From contig JALWKG010000102.1 in the NCBI GenBank assembly GCA_027081565.1, positions 1 through 5,948 of the forward strand: a DNA stretch of 5,948 bases, written 5' to 3'. Shown piece by piece: positions 1 to 5,535 of this stretch; positions within the stretch are counted from its first letter, which is position 1, and every line of letters begins with the position of its first letter. Under the pieces are notes generated by a model, which saw nothing but the letters and a program-made list of their open reading frames with translations, did no database searches and was not told the origin of the DNA. The position numbers and the translations under genes are program-made. The DNA comes from Helicobacteraceae bacterium. Its GTDB lineage: Bacteria > Campylobacterota > Campylobacteria > Campylobacterales > Sulfurimonadaceae.

Positions 1-100
1 GCTACAGAGCCTACTATGACCTCGATGACTCACTAGAGCAGTTTGGACCTGAACGTTATGCTTATGATGAAGATGGGTACATTAAGAGTAAAACAACCTC
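1..100 (+). repeat. 100-bp direct repeat, copy A (Rhs core)
   Basis: Bases 1-100 match 3186-3285 at 99 of 100 positions, in the same orientation. The repeat may continue left of the window. The two copies diverge sharply right after ACAACCTC. Confidence 0.95.
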
Positions 101-185
101 TCATTTTAAACGTAATGAAATAAATAAACTTTTTTATATACAACTTAAAATATATAAAAACTTGCCGAAGATTGCCGAAGTGTGA
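1..185 (+). pseudogene. Rhs/YD-repeat protein, truncated (copy 1, 5' part off the window)
   Basis: The frame starting at base 3 reads Rhs YD-repeat sequence (YRAYYDLDDSLEQ..., YAYDEDGYIKSKTT) to base 100. It then runs through about 27 unrelated, Lys/Ile-rich residues to a TGA at 183-185. Bases 1-100 match 3186-3285 with one mismatch (C at 11, T at 3196). The second copy continues with real Rhs sequence (EGTTTYNYG...), while this one switches to AT-rich DNA at 101, so the Rhs homology is broken here. Rhs proteins are large secreted or surface beta-cage shells that carry a variable C-terminal toxin. The rest of this gene lies left of the window. The matching downstream half of the same core appears to resume near 1798, beyond the HipA-like gene. 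Inference: the gene was split by an insertion and is no longer a functional full-length Rhs. Confidence 0.75.
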
Positions 186-191
186 TATACT
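162..191 (+). promoter_or_regulatory. Predicted promoter of the HipA-like gene
   Basis: An extended -10, TG-A-TATACT, lies at 183-191. A weak -35, TTGCCG at 162-167, sits 18 bp upstream of the hexamer and is the first half of a TTGCCGAAG repeat. Transcription would start near 198, leaving a leader of 33 bases to ATG-231 or about 54 to GTG-252. The same 9-mer TGATATACT occurs in the promoter of the ATPase gene on the opposite strand. Confidence 0.5.
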
Positions 192-239
192 TCTGAAGTT
201 TTACTTAAAATAGATAAAATTTGCCGAAGTATGCCGAAG
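162..239 (+). repeat. Two pairs of TTGCCGAAG repeats, putative operator of the HipA-like gene
   Basis: The 9-mer TTGCCGAAG occurs at 162-170, 172-180 and 221-229, with a one-base variant (ATGCCGAAG) at 231-239. Within each pair the copies are exactly 10 bp apart, about one helical turn. The pairs are 59 bp apart. The duplication is larger than the 9-mer: an ACTTAAAATA(T/G)ATAAAA block precedes each pair (143-159 and 203-219), so a unit of about 37 bp is present twice. A short palindrome, ACTTC-T-GAAGT, lies between them at 189-199. The first pair overlaps the presumed -35 and the second covers the start-codon region. That suits autorepression by the winged-helix domain of the downstream protein. 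The binding role is inferred. Confidence 0.65.
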
Positions 240-1769
240 AGGAAAAGTACAGTGACTAAAAGAGAGAAAATACTCCAGATCTTAAAAAATTATGGCCAAA
301 TTAAACCCAAAGAGCTTGTAGAATTTAGCGGTATTGCTGAGCGTACTGTTCGTGACAATATCAAAAAGCTTGAAAAAGAAGGGCTGATCAGAGTAGTAGG
401 TGAGACTAGCGAGCGTTATTACGAACTCATCGAAGATGACGATAAGCCCAAAGAGATATTTGTCATATTGGAGGGTCACAAGGTGGGTACTCTCCTTTAT
501 GGAAACGGGCAGCATCGCTTTATCTATGATAAAAAATACAAAGGTAAACCGCTTCCAGGTCTAGATAAAGGCTCTGAGAATGTTTCAGCCGATCTCTATC
601 CTGAATTTGAGAACCTTCTTCCTGAGAACCAGCGTCGTGAGGTACTGCTGCAAAAATATTCCGAGCCTGCCGATATCTTGGCGCATGTAACAAATCATCA
701 TGGTGCCTATGATTTCTTTACACCAGAGCAATATGAAGCTTTTGATATAGACTATTCAAGGCGACCAAACTACAATATTGTAAAAAAAGAAATTCTTGGT
801 GCCAATCAGTTTCCCAACCTCATGGATACACTGATTGATATCTCTGATGAAGTACTCGATAGCAATGATAGTAACTACTCAGGTCTTTCAGGCTATCAGA
901 ATAAGGTCGATGTGACATTTGAAGACAACAAGATTATTCGCGCGATCAAAAATCCAGATTATTTACTAAAACCGGTCAATCTAGACTGGAGTACCTATTT
1001 TAAAAGGCGTAAGCCTGCTCAGCCCAAAGAACGTGATTATTATCCATATGTAGCACTCAATGAACACCTCTTTATGACTTTTGCAAAAAATGAGCTTGGT
1101 TTTGATGTCCCTTACACTGGAGTGATATGGGATGAGAAGCGTAAAGATTTTCATTATATCACCAAGAGATACGACCGTTTCAGAAACTGGAAATACCAGC
1201 AACGCGATTTTGGCCAGATTATGGGCTATACCAGTGATAACAAATATATACCAACTTCAGAAAAGCTATTCGATGCAATCGCAGCAAATATAAACAGTGC
1301 TCTAGATAAATCTGCCAGAGAAGATTTTTTGAGCTTTTACTATTTTTCGTACGTACTCAAGCATACTGATTTACATGTAAAAAATATTTCAGTAATCAAT
1401 GTTGGTACTACAGCCAAGTCGCTTTATCAGCTCAGTCCACTGTATGACATCATTTCAGTAGGAGTCTACAACGGAAAATCCCAAGAGTTAGGACTCTCAC
1501 TTAACGGTAATTATAAAAATCGTAAGGAGCGTGACTTTCATGGACTTGCAGAAAGACTTGAAATCCCGATTCCAGTATTTGAAAAAAGAGCAGAGTGGAT
1601 ACGCAATAAATTTAAAAGTGAGTTTCCGAAATATATTAAGGCAGTTGAGGGGATTGAGAAAACGATTAAATTAAAGTATAGTATGTCACGAACCAAGAAG
1701 ATTGATTTTTCACAACGACTGCGCAACTTCTATAATGAGCGACTTGTAGAATTGAAAATACCGCGCTAA
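231..1769 (+). CDS. HipA-family serine/threonine kinase with N-terminal winged helix (YjjJ/HipH-like)
   Basis: 512 residues from ATG-231. Residues about 8-66 form a winged helix-turn-helix (KREKILQILKNYG..., ELVEFSGIAERTVRDNIKKLEKEGLI). The rest is a HipA kinase fold: glycine-rich loop SGLSGYQNK at 217-225, ATP-binding Lys247 in YLLKP, catalytic loop TDLHVKN with Asp380 and Asn385, and metal-binding Asp406 in LYDII. HipA proteins are toxin kinases; E. coli HipA phosphorylates glutamyl-tRNA synthetase and is neutralised by a separate HipB. No HipB-like gene is visible here. The fused DNA-binding domain matches the one-protein plan of E. coli YjjJ (443 aa), so the protein may be its own repressor. 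The autophosphorylated Ser of E. coli HipA aligns with Gly218, but Ser217 and Ser220 flank it. No Shine-Dalgarno precedes ATG-231; in-frame GTG-252 has GAGG at 239-242 and gives 505 residues starting just before the winged helix, so it may be the true start. The gene sits between two halves of an Rhs core. Target unknown. Confidence 0.85.
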   Translation: MPKRKSTVTKREKILQILKNYGQIKPKELVEFSGIAERTVRDNIKKLEKEGLIRVVGETSERYYELIEDDDKPKEIFVILEGHKVGTLLYGNGQHRFIYDKKYKGKPLPGLDKGSENVSADLYPEFENLLPENQRREVLLQKYSEPADILAHVTNHHGAYDFFTPEQYEAFDIDYSRRPNYNIVKKEILGANQFPNLMDTLIDISDEVLDSNDSNYSGLSGYQNKVDVTFEDNKIIRAIKNPDYLLKPVNLDWSTYFKRRKPAQPKERDYYPYVALNEHLFMTFAKNELGFDVPYTGVIWDEKRKDFHYITKRYDRFRNWKYQQRDFGQIMGYTSDNKYIPTSEKLFDAIAANINSALDKSAREDFLSFYYFSYVLKHTDLHVKNISVINVGTTAKSLYQLSPLYDIISVGVYNGKSQELGLSLNGNYKNRKERDFHGLAERLEIPIPVFEKRAEWIRNKFKSEFPKYIKAVEGIEKTIKLKYSMSRTKKIDFSQRLRNFYNERLVELKIPR

Positions 1770-1812
1770 AAAAGCATTCTAGATGCTATATAATGCGAAG
1801 AAGTACCTCTAG

Positions 1813-2631
1813 TTGAACCTTACGACACTGTTGGCTGTGTATGACAAAGATGATAAGCTCTTGCAGCGTTTTGAGTATGCTGATGGTAGGATGCCGCTTA
1901 GTTTTACTGACAACAGTGGAGATCGCTTCTACATCAGTTACAATCAAATAGGCAGTCCAAGAGCGGTTACTGATGAAAGCGGTAATATTCTTAAAACTCT
2001 GACTTATGATAGTTTTGGTACTATTGTTGCAGACAGTAATCCGACATTCAAAATTCCATTTGGCTTTGCAGGCGGGTTGTATGACTCTGACACCAAACTG
2101 ACACGGTTTGGTTATAGAGACTATGACGCAAGCACTGGTAAATGGACGGCTAAAGACCCTATAGGGTTTAATGGTGGGGATACGAATCTTTATGGGTATG
2201 TGTTGGGGGATCCGGTTAATTTTGTGGATTCAAATGGATTGCAAATGGATGGATTTACTTCTGGAGTAGGAGCTGATGTTCACGTTGGATTGGGTGGTTT
2301 TAGTGCAGATGCTTATCATGCGGAAGCCTTTGGTGAAAACGGAAATGAACGAGGTGGTTTTGTACAAATATGTATCGGACTTGGCCTTGGATTAGGTGGG
2401 AATATTGGAAGGAATGCTGGATTTTGTTCAGTAGATAATGATTTAAATGATATGAGTGGGCCCAGCATAGGCGTGGGGGCAGGAGCTTCTTATGCTTCTA
2501 ATGGTGTTAGTGCAGACACCCAAGTTGGTAATACCTCTGCATCCACGACTACGGATTTTGGTGGACTACCTTCACGTGGTATTGGTGGATATGCTGAAAT
2601 TAAAATTTGTTATACAATCAGGGTATATTGA
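1813..2631 (+). CDS. Rhs core C-terminal fragment with glycine-rich variable tip
   Basis: 272 residues if the TTG at 1813 is used. Residues 2-143 are conserved Rhs core end: LTTLLAVYDKDDKLLQRFEY, GSPRAVTDESGN, DSFGTIVADSNP, FGYRDYDASTGKWTAKDP, then LYGYVLGDPVNFVDSNGL, which marks the usual core/tip boundary. Residues 144-272 are the variable tip. It is rich in Gly, Ser and Ala (GLGLGLGGNIG, GVGAGASYASNGVSADT), with only three Cys, and contains no nuclease or deaminase motif I recognise. A glycine-rich beta or membrane-acting domain is conceivable but unproven. Rhs homology extends upstream in frame to about 1798 as KKYL-stop-LNLTTLL, where relatives have Trp (KYLW), so the TAG at 1810-1812 is probably a nonsense mutation. 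No ribosome binding site is evident for TTG-1813. As it stands this is a headless fragment of copy 1. Its stop overlaps the next gene's ATG by one base. Confidence 0.7.
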   Translation: MNLTTLLAVYDKDDKLLQRFEYADGRMPLSFTDNSGDRFYISYNQIGSPRAVTDESGNILKTLTYDSFGTIVADSNPTFKIPFGFAGGLYDSDTKLTRFGYRDYDASTGKWTAKDPIGFNGGDTNLYGYVLGDPVNFVDSNGLQMDGFTSGVGADVHVGLGGFSADAYHAEAFGENGNERGGFVQICIGLGLGLGGNIGRNAGFCSVDNDLNDMSGPSIGVGAGASYASNGVSADTQVGNTSASTTTDFGGLPSRGIGGYAEIKICYTIRVY

Positions 2632-3074
2632 TGAAAGAGAAGACAAAATGGGTTCTGTGTTTATTATTCCTAATCATTTTAATGACTAATGGATATTATC
2701 AAAATAGCAAAATCAAGTACAAAAAGTTACAAGAACCAGATATTTATATAGATAATACGACAGGCCTAGTATGGCAAAACCAAATTTATAAAGACAAAAA
2801 ACGAAATAAAAAATTGAACTGGAAAGAAGCACAGAGTTATTGTGAGTCATTACAAATTAAAGATCTTATAGATTGGAGTCTGCCATCTCTTAGCGAGTTA
2901 GAAAGTTCTTATAAAATTAAACGATATTTCAAGGATGATCCAGGTCTATTCTTTTGGACTTCTTCAAATGTATTAAACGATAATAACAGAGCGTACTCTA
3001 TCGACTTTAATGGAGGGATAGTGTGGAAAACACGTAAAGATAAAATATGCTATGTCAGATGTGTTCATCATTAA
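2631..3074 (+). CDS. Lcl/DUF1566-domain protein with N-terminal membrane segment; candidate immunity protein
   Basis: 147 residues from ATG-2631, preceded by AGGG at 2620-2623 seven bases upstream. The ATG overlaps the TGA (2629-2631) of the Rhs tip gene, which implies translational coupling. Residues 1-5 are basic and residues 7-19 hydrophobic (WVLCLLFLIILMT), a signal peptide or membrane anchor without a clear lipobox, so the rest is probably periplasmic or extracellular. The remainder shows the Lcl C-terminal (DUF1566, C-type-lectin-like) motifs in order: DNTTGLVWQ at 41-49, LNWKEAQSYC at 62-71, DWSLPSLSEL at 81-90 (commonly DWRLP), FWTSS at 108-112, YSIDFNGG at 122-129 and CYVRCV at 140-145. 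Cys71, Cys140 and Cys144 could form disulfides. The base composition is visibly more AT-rich than the flanking genes, as is usual for swapped tip/immunity cassettes. Immunity is inferred from position only; a secreted lectin-like protein is the alternative. Confidence 0.75.
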   Translation: MKEKTKWVLCLLFLIILMTNGYYQNSKIKYKKLQEPDIYIDNTTGLVWQNQIYKDKKRNKKLNWKEAQSYCESLQIKDLIDWSLPSLSELESSYKIKRYFKDDPGLFFWTSSNVLNDNNRAYSIDFNGGIVWKTRKDKICYVRCVHH

Positions 3075-3085
3075 TTCATTTTTAG

Positions 3086-3391
3086 TTTGACAGAATAACA
3101 CAAGACGGTGTTGTTGTTGAGACGTACGAGTACGATGCCAACGGTAACCGTCTAGCCATGTCTAACTCTCTGAGAGGTATTGATAGCTACAGAGCTTACT
3201 ATGACCTCGATGACTCACTAGAGCAGTTTGGACCTGAACGTTATGCTTATGATGAAGATGGGTACATTAAGAGTAAAACAACCTCGGAAGGCACCACCAC
3301 CTATAACTATGGTTCACCTGGCGAACGTAAAGAGGTCACTCTGCCTAACGGTAATATTTGTAACTCATTTATGTTCATTTATCAGACCTAG
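3086..3391 (+). pseudogene. Rhs/YD-repeat fragment (copy 2, N-side part)
   Basis: The frame is open from after the TAG at 3083-3085 and reads YD-repeat sequence: VVVETYEYDANGNRLAMSN, GIDSYRAYYDLDDSLEQFG, YAYDEDGYIKSKTT, EGTTTYNYGSPGERKEVTLPNGN. Homology stops near 3355. A short unrelated tail (ICNSFMFIYQT) ends at a TAG at 3389-3391, interlocked with the stop of the ATPase gene on the other strand. There is no start codon with a good ribosome site at the left edge; the nearest ATG is 3158, inside the repeats. The fragment is therefore an internal piece of an Rhs core with both ends missing. It begins only 12 bases after the Lcl gene. Its first part repeats bases 1-100 almost exactly. The continuation of the same core, in decayed form, lies beyond the ATPase gene at about 4759. 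Confidence 0.8.
3186..3285 (+). repeat. 100-bp direct repeat, copy B (Rhs core)
   Basis: This copy matches 1-100 at 99 of 100 positions. The copies are 3185 bp apart and in direct orientation, so homologous recombination between them would delete the HipA-like, Rhs-tip and Lcl genes together. Confidence 0.95.
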
Positions 3392-4593
3392 TACAAAAAT
3401 CCAAACAACCATAGAGGAACCTTATGGCCCGATCCGATCTCAATGTCATCGGCTACTACATAAGAGTCTGGAATATCTTTGATCTGCTTAAAGCCTTTAT
3501 GCTCTCCGCCAACTTCTATTGTGATTTTTTCATCCAGTAAAAAGTCCCCTTTATCAACATAATAGAGAGAGTGTTTATAACTCGTCATCGCTGCAAAGTA
3601 GGTCTCTCTTCTTGTGCCAATATCACTGTTGATACATAAAGCATTAAACAGGTTCGTATTAGCCAAATAGAGTTTGTCTGGCTTGCGCATGGACTTAAAG
3701 CGTTTTGCTTCATGGGAGATATGACGGATCAATTCTGCACGTGAAAGATAATCTATATATTTATACAGTGTGACTTTCGTGATCCCTGAAGTCGATGCCA
3801 GTTTATCGATGGAGAGTTCTAAGGGTTTTGAGACACAGATCGTCAACAACAGCTTTTTCAAGGTATCTATCTTGTCTGCAGGTATCTTAAAGATAGTCGC
3901 TAAGTCTGTGTGAAGAGCTGTGTTGATCATGTCGCCTAAACGCTCTACATATTTGTCAGGATCTTCAAAGTAAAAGGGGTATGCACCCGCACTGCTATAG
4001 TCTTGATAATACTTCAGTATTTTTTTCTCTTTTAATCTCGAAAATATCTCTGAGACAATAGTCTCATGACTGTTTAGAAGTTCATCTAACGTATAAGTTT
4101 CAAGAACAACGTCTTGCGTCAACTCCAAGTACTCCCTAAGAGAAAAGGCAGGTAGACGGTACATCGAGTACCGTCGAACAAAGTCAGGATTGCTGATGGC
4201 TATAGCAGATGAACCGGAGAAAAGCACTTCAACATCCAGAAAATCATAAACTGATTTTAGATGCGCTTGAAACTCTTTTGCCTCATGAACTTCATCAATG
4301 ACAATATACTTGCCACCTCTCTTTGAAAATTCATCCACAAAATCGAAAAGTGAGACCTCACTAAACATCGGATGATCACAGGATATATAAAGCGCTTCAT
4401 CAGCAGAAAACTGTCTCTCTTTTAAGAGTTGTAACATCAATGTTGTTTTTCCAACGCCCCTTGCCCCATAAAGACCAATGATCTTGGCTTTTGATGCTTT
4501 CACTTCGTTATACAAAAATCGCTTATATACTGGGAGATCATAATTCTGTTTTAAAAAAGAGAGTCGTGTTGCATTTTCGAGTAGTTTTCTCAT
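3388..4593 (-). CDS. AAA-family ATPase with C-terminal DUF4143 domain
   Basis: 401 residues. Walker A is GARGVGKTT at 43-51 (Lys49), Walker B is YIVIDEVHEA at 96-105 (Asp100, Glu101), and LFSGSSA at 124-130 looks like a sensor strand followed by the arginine-rich RRYSMYRL. Residues 210-260 are helical. A winged-helix-like segment follows at about 260-292 (SIDKLASTSGITKVTLYKYIDYLSRAELI). The C-terminus (about 305-401) is DUF4143-like, ending in DFLLDEKITIEVGGEHKGFKQI with Asp350, Glu360 and Lys366/Lys369, which recall the PD-(D/E)xK nuclease core. The family is widespread, often multicopy and mobile, and its cellular role is poorly defined. The ATG has only a weak GGAA seven bases upstream. 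The length is typical and the gene appears intact. It is transcribed against the Rhs fragments on either side, so it is a separate insertion rather than part of an Rhs operon. No terminator is visible after its stop. Confidence 0.88.
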   Translation of the reverse strand: MRKLLENATRLSFLKQNYDLPVYKRFLYNEVKASKAKIIGLYGARGVGKTTLMLQLLKERQFSADEALYISCDHPMFSEVSLFDFVDEFSKRGGKYIVIDEVHEAKEFQAHLKSVYDFLDVEVLFSGSSAIAISNPDFVRRYSMYRLPAFSLREYLELTQDVVLETYTLDELLNSHETIVSEIFSRLKEKKILKYYQDYSSAGAYPFYFEDPDKYVERLGDMINTALHTDLATIFKIPADKIDTLKKLLLTICVSKPLELSIDKLASTSGITKVTLYKYIDYLSRAELIRHISHEAKRFKSMRKPDKLYLANTNLFNALCINSDIGTRRETYFAAMTSYKHSLYYVDKGDFLLDEKITIEVGGEHKGFKQIKDIPDSYVVADDIEIGSGHKVPLWLFGFLY

Positions 4594-4605
4594 TAGTTTA
4601 TTCCA

Positions 4606-4636
4606 ATATACTAATTTAATATATATAAGTATATCA
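4606..4636 (-). promoter_or_regulatory. Predicted ATPase promoter with overlapping dyad
   Basis: On the minus strand an extended -10, TGATATACT, runs from 4636 to 4628, placing the start of transcription near 4621 and leaving a leader of about 28 bases. No -35 is recognisable. The hexamer is one arm of an inverted repeat: ATATACT at 4606-4612 and AGTATAT at 4628-4634, with 15 bases between. This is a possible operator, for example for the winged-helix part of the ATPase itself. The surroundings are very AT-rich, so chance is a real alternative for the dyad. Confidence 0.4.
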
Positions 4637-4758
4637 TATTAAACCAATACTCTATTTATTCTAGAGCACGATCTATCAATACAGATCATTTCTCACCATA
4701 CAAAAGACAACCATTTTGTTCCTATGTTCGAAAAGTGGCCATTTAACCGCAGGAACGA
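4637..4758. other. Intergenic stretch upstream of the ATPase gene; possible IS remnant
   Basis: No gene is visible here. It contains a 5-bp-stem hairpin (GATCT 4670-4674, AGATC 4683-4687) and an inverted pair GTTCCT (4718-4723) and AGGAAC (4751-4756). The GAAAAGTGGCCA-type sequence at about 4730-4741 recalls the AAAGTGGCC motifs seen near the ends of IS21-family elements. No transposase fragment, terminal repeat or target duplication can be shown, so this is only a suggestion. Confidence 0.25.
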
Positions 4759-4932
4759 TTTCCAAGGGTCATTATAGACCGTAATGGTAATGTTTTAAAG
4801 AGCATAACTTGTAATAGTTTTGGCACTATTGTCCATGACTCTAACCCTTTGATAAAAATACCATTTGGGGTTTTAGGTGGGAATAGCAATCGTTATCGGT
4901 ATGTGTTGGGGGATACAATTGGGGGTTTTGAC
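4759..4932 (+). pseudogene. Rhs core remnant with internal deletion (copy 2, C-side part)
   Basis: The frame with codons at 4762, 4765 and so on reads PRVIIDRNGNVLK, NSFGTIVHDSNP, IKIPFGVLGG, NRYRYVLGD. This is clearly related to PRAVTDESGNILK, DSFGTIVADSNP, FKIPFGFAGG and NLYGYVLGD of the copy 1 fragment. A stop at 4744-4746 lies just upstream and there is no credible start. Between VLGG and NSNRY, 34 codons present in copy 1 (2071-2172) are missing, with the joint at a GGTGGG sequence (4876-4881) that matches the repeats bounding the deleted stretch. Homology fades after YVLGD; the frame then runs into antisense of the nudix gene, so the tip is lost. This is a dead fragment, more diverged than the copy 1 / copy 2 repeat pair. 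Confidence 0.8.
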
Positions 4933-4962
4933 GCAGAATATATTACAATCCCTCACAAGCTC

Positions 4963-5529
4963 TTATCTCCTAAACTTCTCCCGCCACCAACTCAGTGCAA
5001 ACATAATCCCCGGTGTTTTGACGATGTTTTCATCAAACACAAAACCCTCTGCCTCAGAAGACGGTAGATAAACCACCTCGATGGCCTCTACCTCAACACC
5101 ACCGCCTTCACTCACTTTCTCAGCTTCAGTCACCTCAACATAATAAAGCTCCTGTCTCGCACCGGCAAACCCAACTGCGGTATAAAAAGAGGTGATCTTC
5201 TCTATTTTAGAACTGTCAACCCGGTAACCGGTCTCCTCTTCGATCTCTTCTTGAGCGATCTGCACCAAGGTAAGATCCTTATCTACAATACCTGCACAGA
5301 GCTCATAAGTAAATCCATCACTATTTTTGAGATAGACAGGAGGTCTAAACTGTTTTACCAAGACAAAAGCATCTTTTTCTCTGTGGTAGATCAAAACAGC
5401 CACACTGTCATGTACCTGAGCCAAGTCCCATGACTTTTCTTGACCATCTTGTTCGTAATACATCCGCTCTAATTTGACAAAGTCCGAACTTGGACAGGAT
5501 TCCAGTCTAATATTTTCTATTTTATACAT
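4963..5529 (-). CDS. Nudix hydrolase, NUDT14-like nucleoside-diphosphate-sugar pyrophosphatase
   Basis: 188 residues, cytoplasmic. Resemblance to human NUDT14 (UDP-glucose/ADP-ribose pyrophosphatase) runs through the protein: KSWDLAQVHDSVAVL at 32-46, LVKQFRPPVY at 57-66, ELCAGIVD at 76-83, VGFAGARQELYYVEVT at 119-134, EGGGVEVEAIEVVYLP at 141-156 and KTPGIMFALSWW at 171-182. The Nudix box spans Gly80-Tyr102 and ends EEIEEETGY, keeping the metal-binding glutamates (Glu95, Glu98, Glu99). Two canonical positions differ: Leu86 in place of Glu, and Glu94 in place of the Arg of REUXEE. NUDT14 also departs from consensus in this area, so activity is probably retained. The expected reaction is cleavage of a nucleotide sugar (UDP-glucose, ADP-ribose or similar) to NMP and sugar phosphate; the substrate cannot be read from sequence. 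The ATG has no Shine-Dalgarno, and a TATAAT ends six bases upstream. Convergent with the Rhs remnant. Confidence 0.88.
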   Translation of the reverse strand: MYKIENIRLESCPSSDFVKLERMYYEQDGQEKSWDLAQVHDSVAVLIYHREKDAFVLVKQFRPPVYLKNSDGFTYELCAGIVDKDLTLVQIAQEEIEEETGYRVDSSKIEKITSFYTAVGFAGARQELYYVEVTEAEKVSEGGGVEVEAIEVVYLPSSEAEGFVFDENIVKTPGIMFALSWWREKFRR

Positions 5530-5535
5530 GTCTGA

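Noticed and set aside
162..239. TTGCCGAAG repeats as a CRISPR array or replication iterons
   Set aside because: There are only four 9-bp units in two phased pairs, with no regular spacers of CRISPR length and no replication initiator gene. Their position over a promoter suits an operator better.
231..1769. A separate HipB-like antitoxin gene near the kinase
   Set aside because: No open frame with a Cro/HipB-type helix-turn-helix was found within 101-230 or 1770-1812 on either strand. The only DNA-binding domain is the fused N-terminal winged helix.
1773..1787. Hairpin AGCAT-TCTAG-ATGCT just after the HipA-like stop, as a terminator
   Set aside because: The stem is only five A/T-rich pairs and no U-run follows on the plus strand. 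The A-run before it would act as a terminator tail only for minus-strand transcription, and no minus-strand gene is present there.
1776..1812. GCGAAGAAGTAC near 1795 as a fifth degenerate copy of the HipA-like operator repeat
   Set aside because: It reads better as Rhs codons (AKKYL) and lacks the CCGAAG core.
2607..2630. TTG-2607 as start of the Lcl-domain protein
   Set aside because: ATG-2631 has a better ribosome site, gives a normal basic N-region before the hydrophobic segment, and overlaps the upstream stop by one base in the way typical of coupled genes.
4849..5067. Plus-strand open frame as a complete small gene
   Set aside because: Its first part is the Rhs remnant continuing from upstream codons, the TTG has no ribosome site, and its second half is antisense to the well-supported nudix gene.
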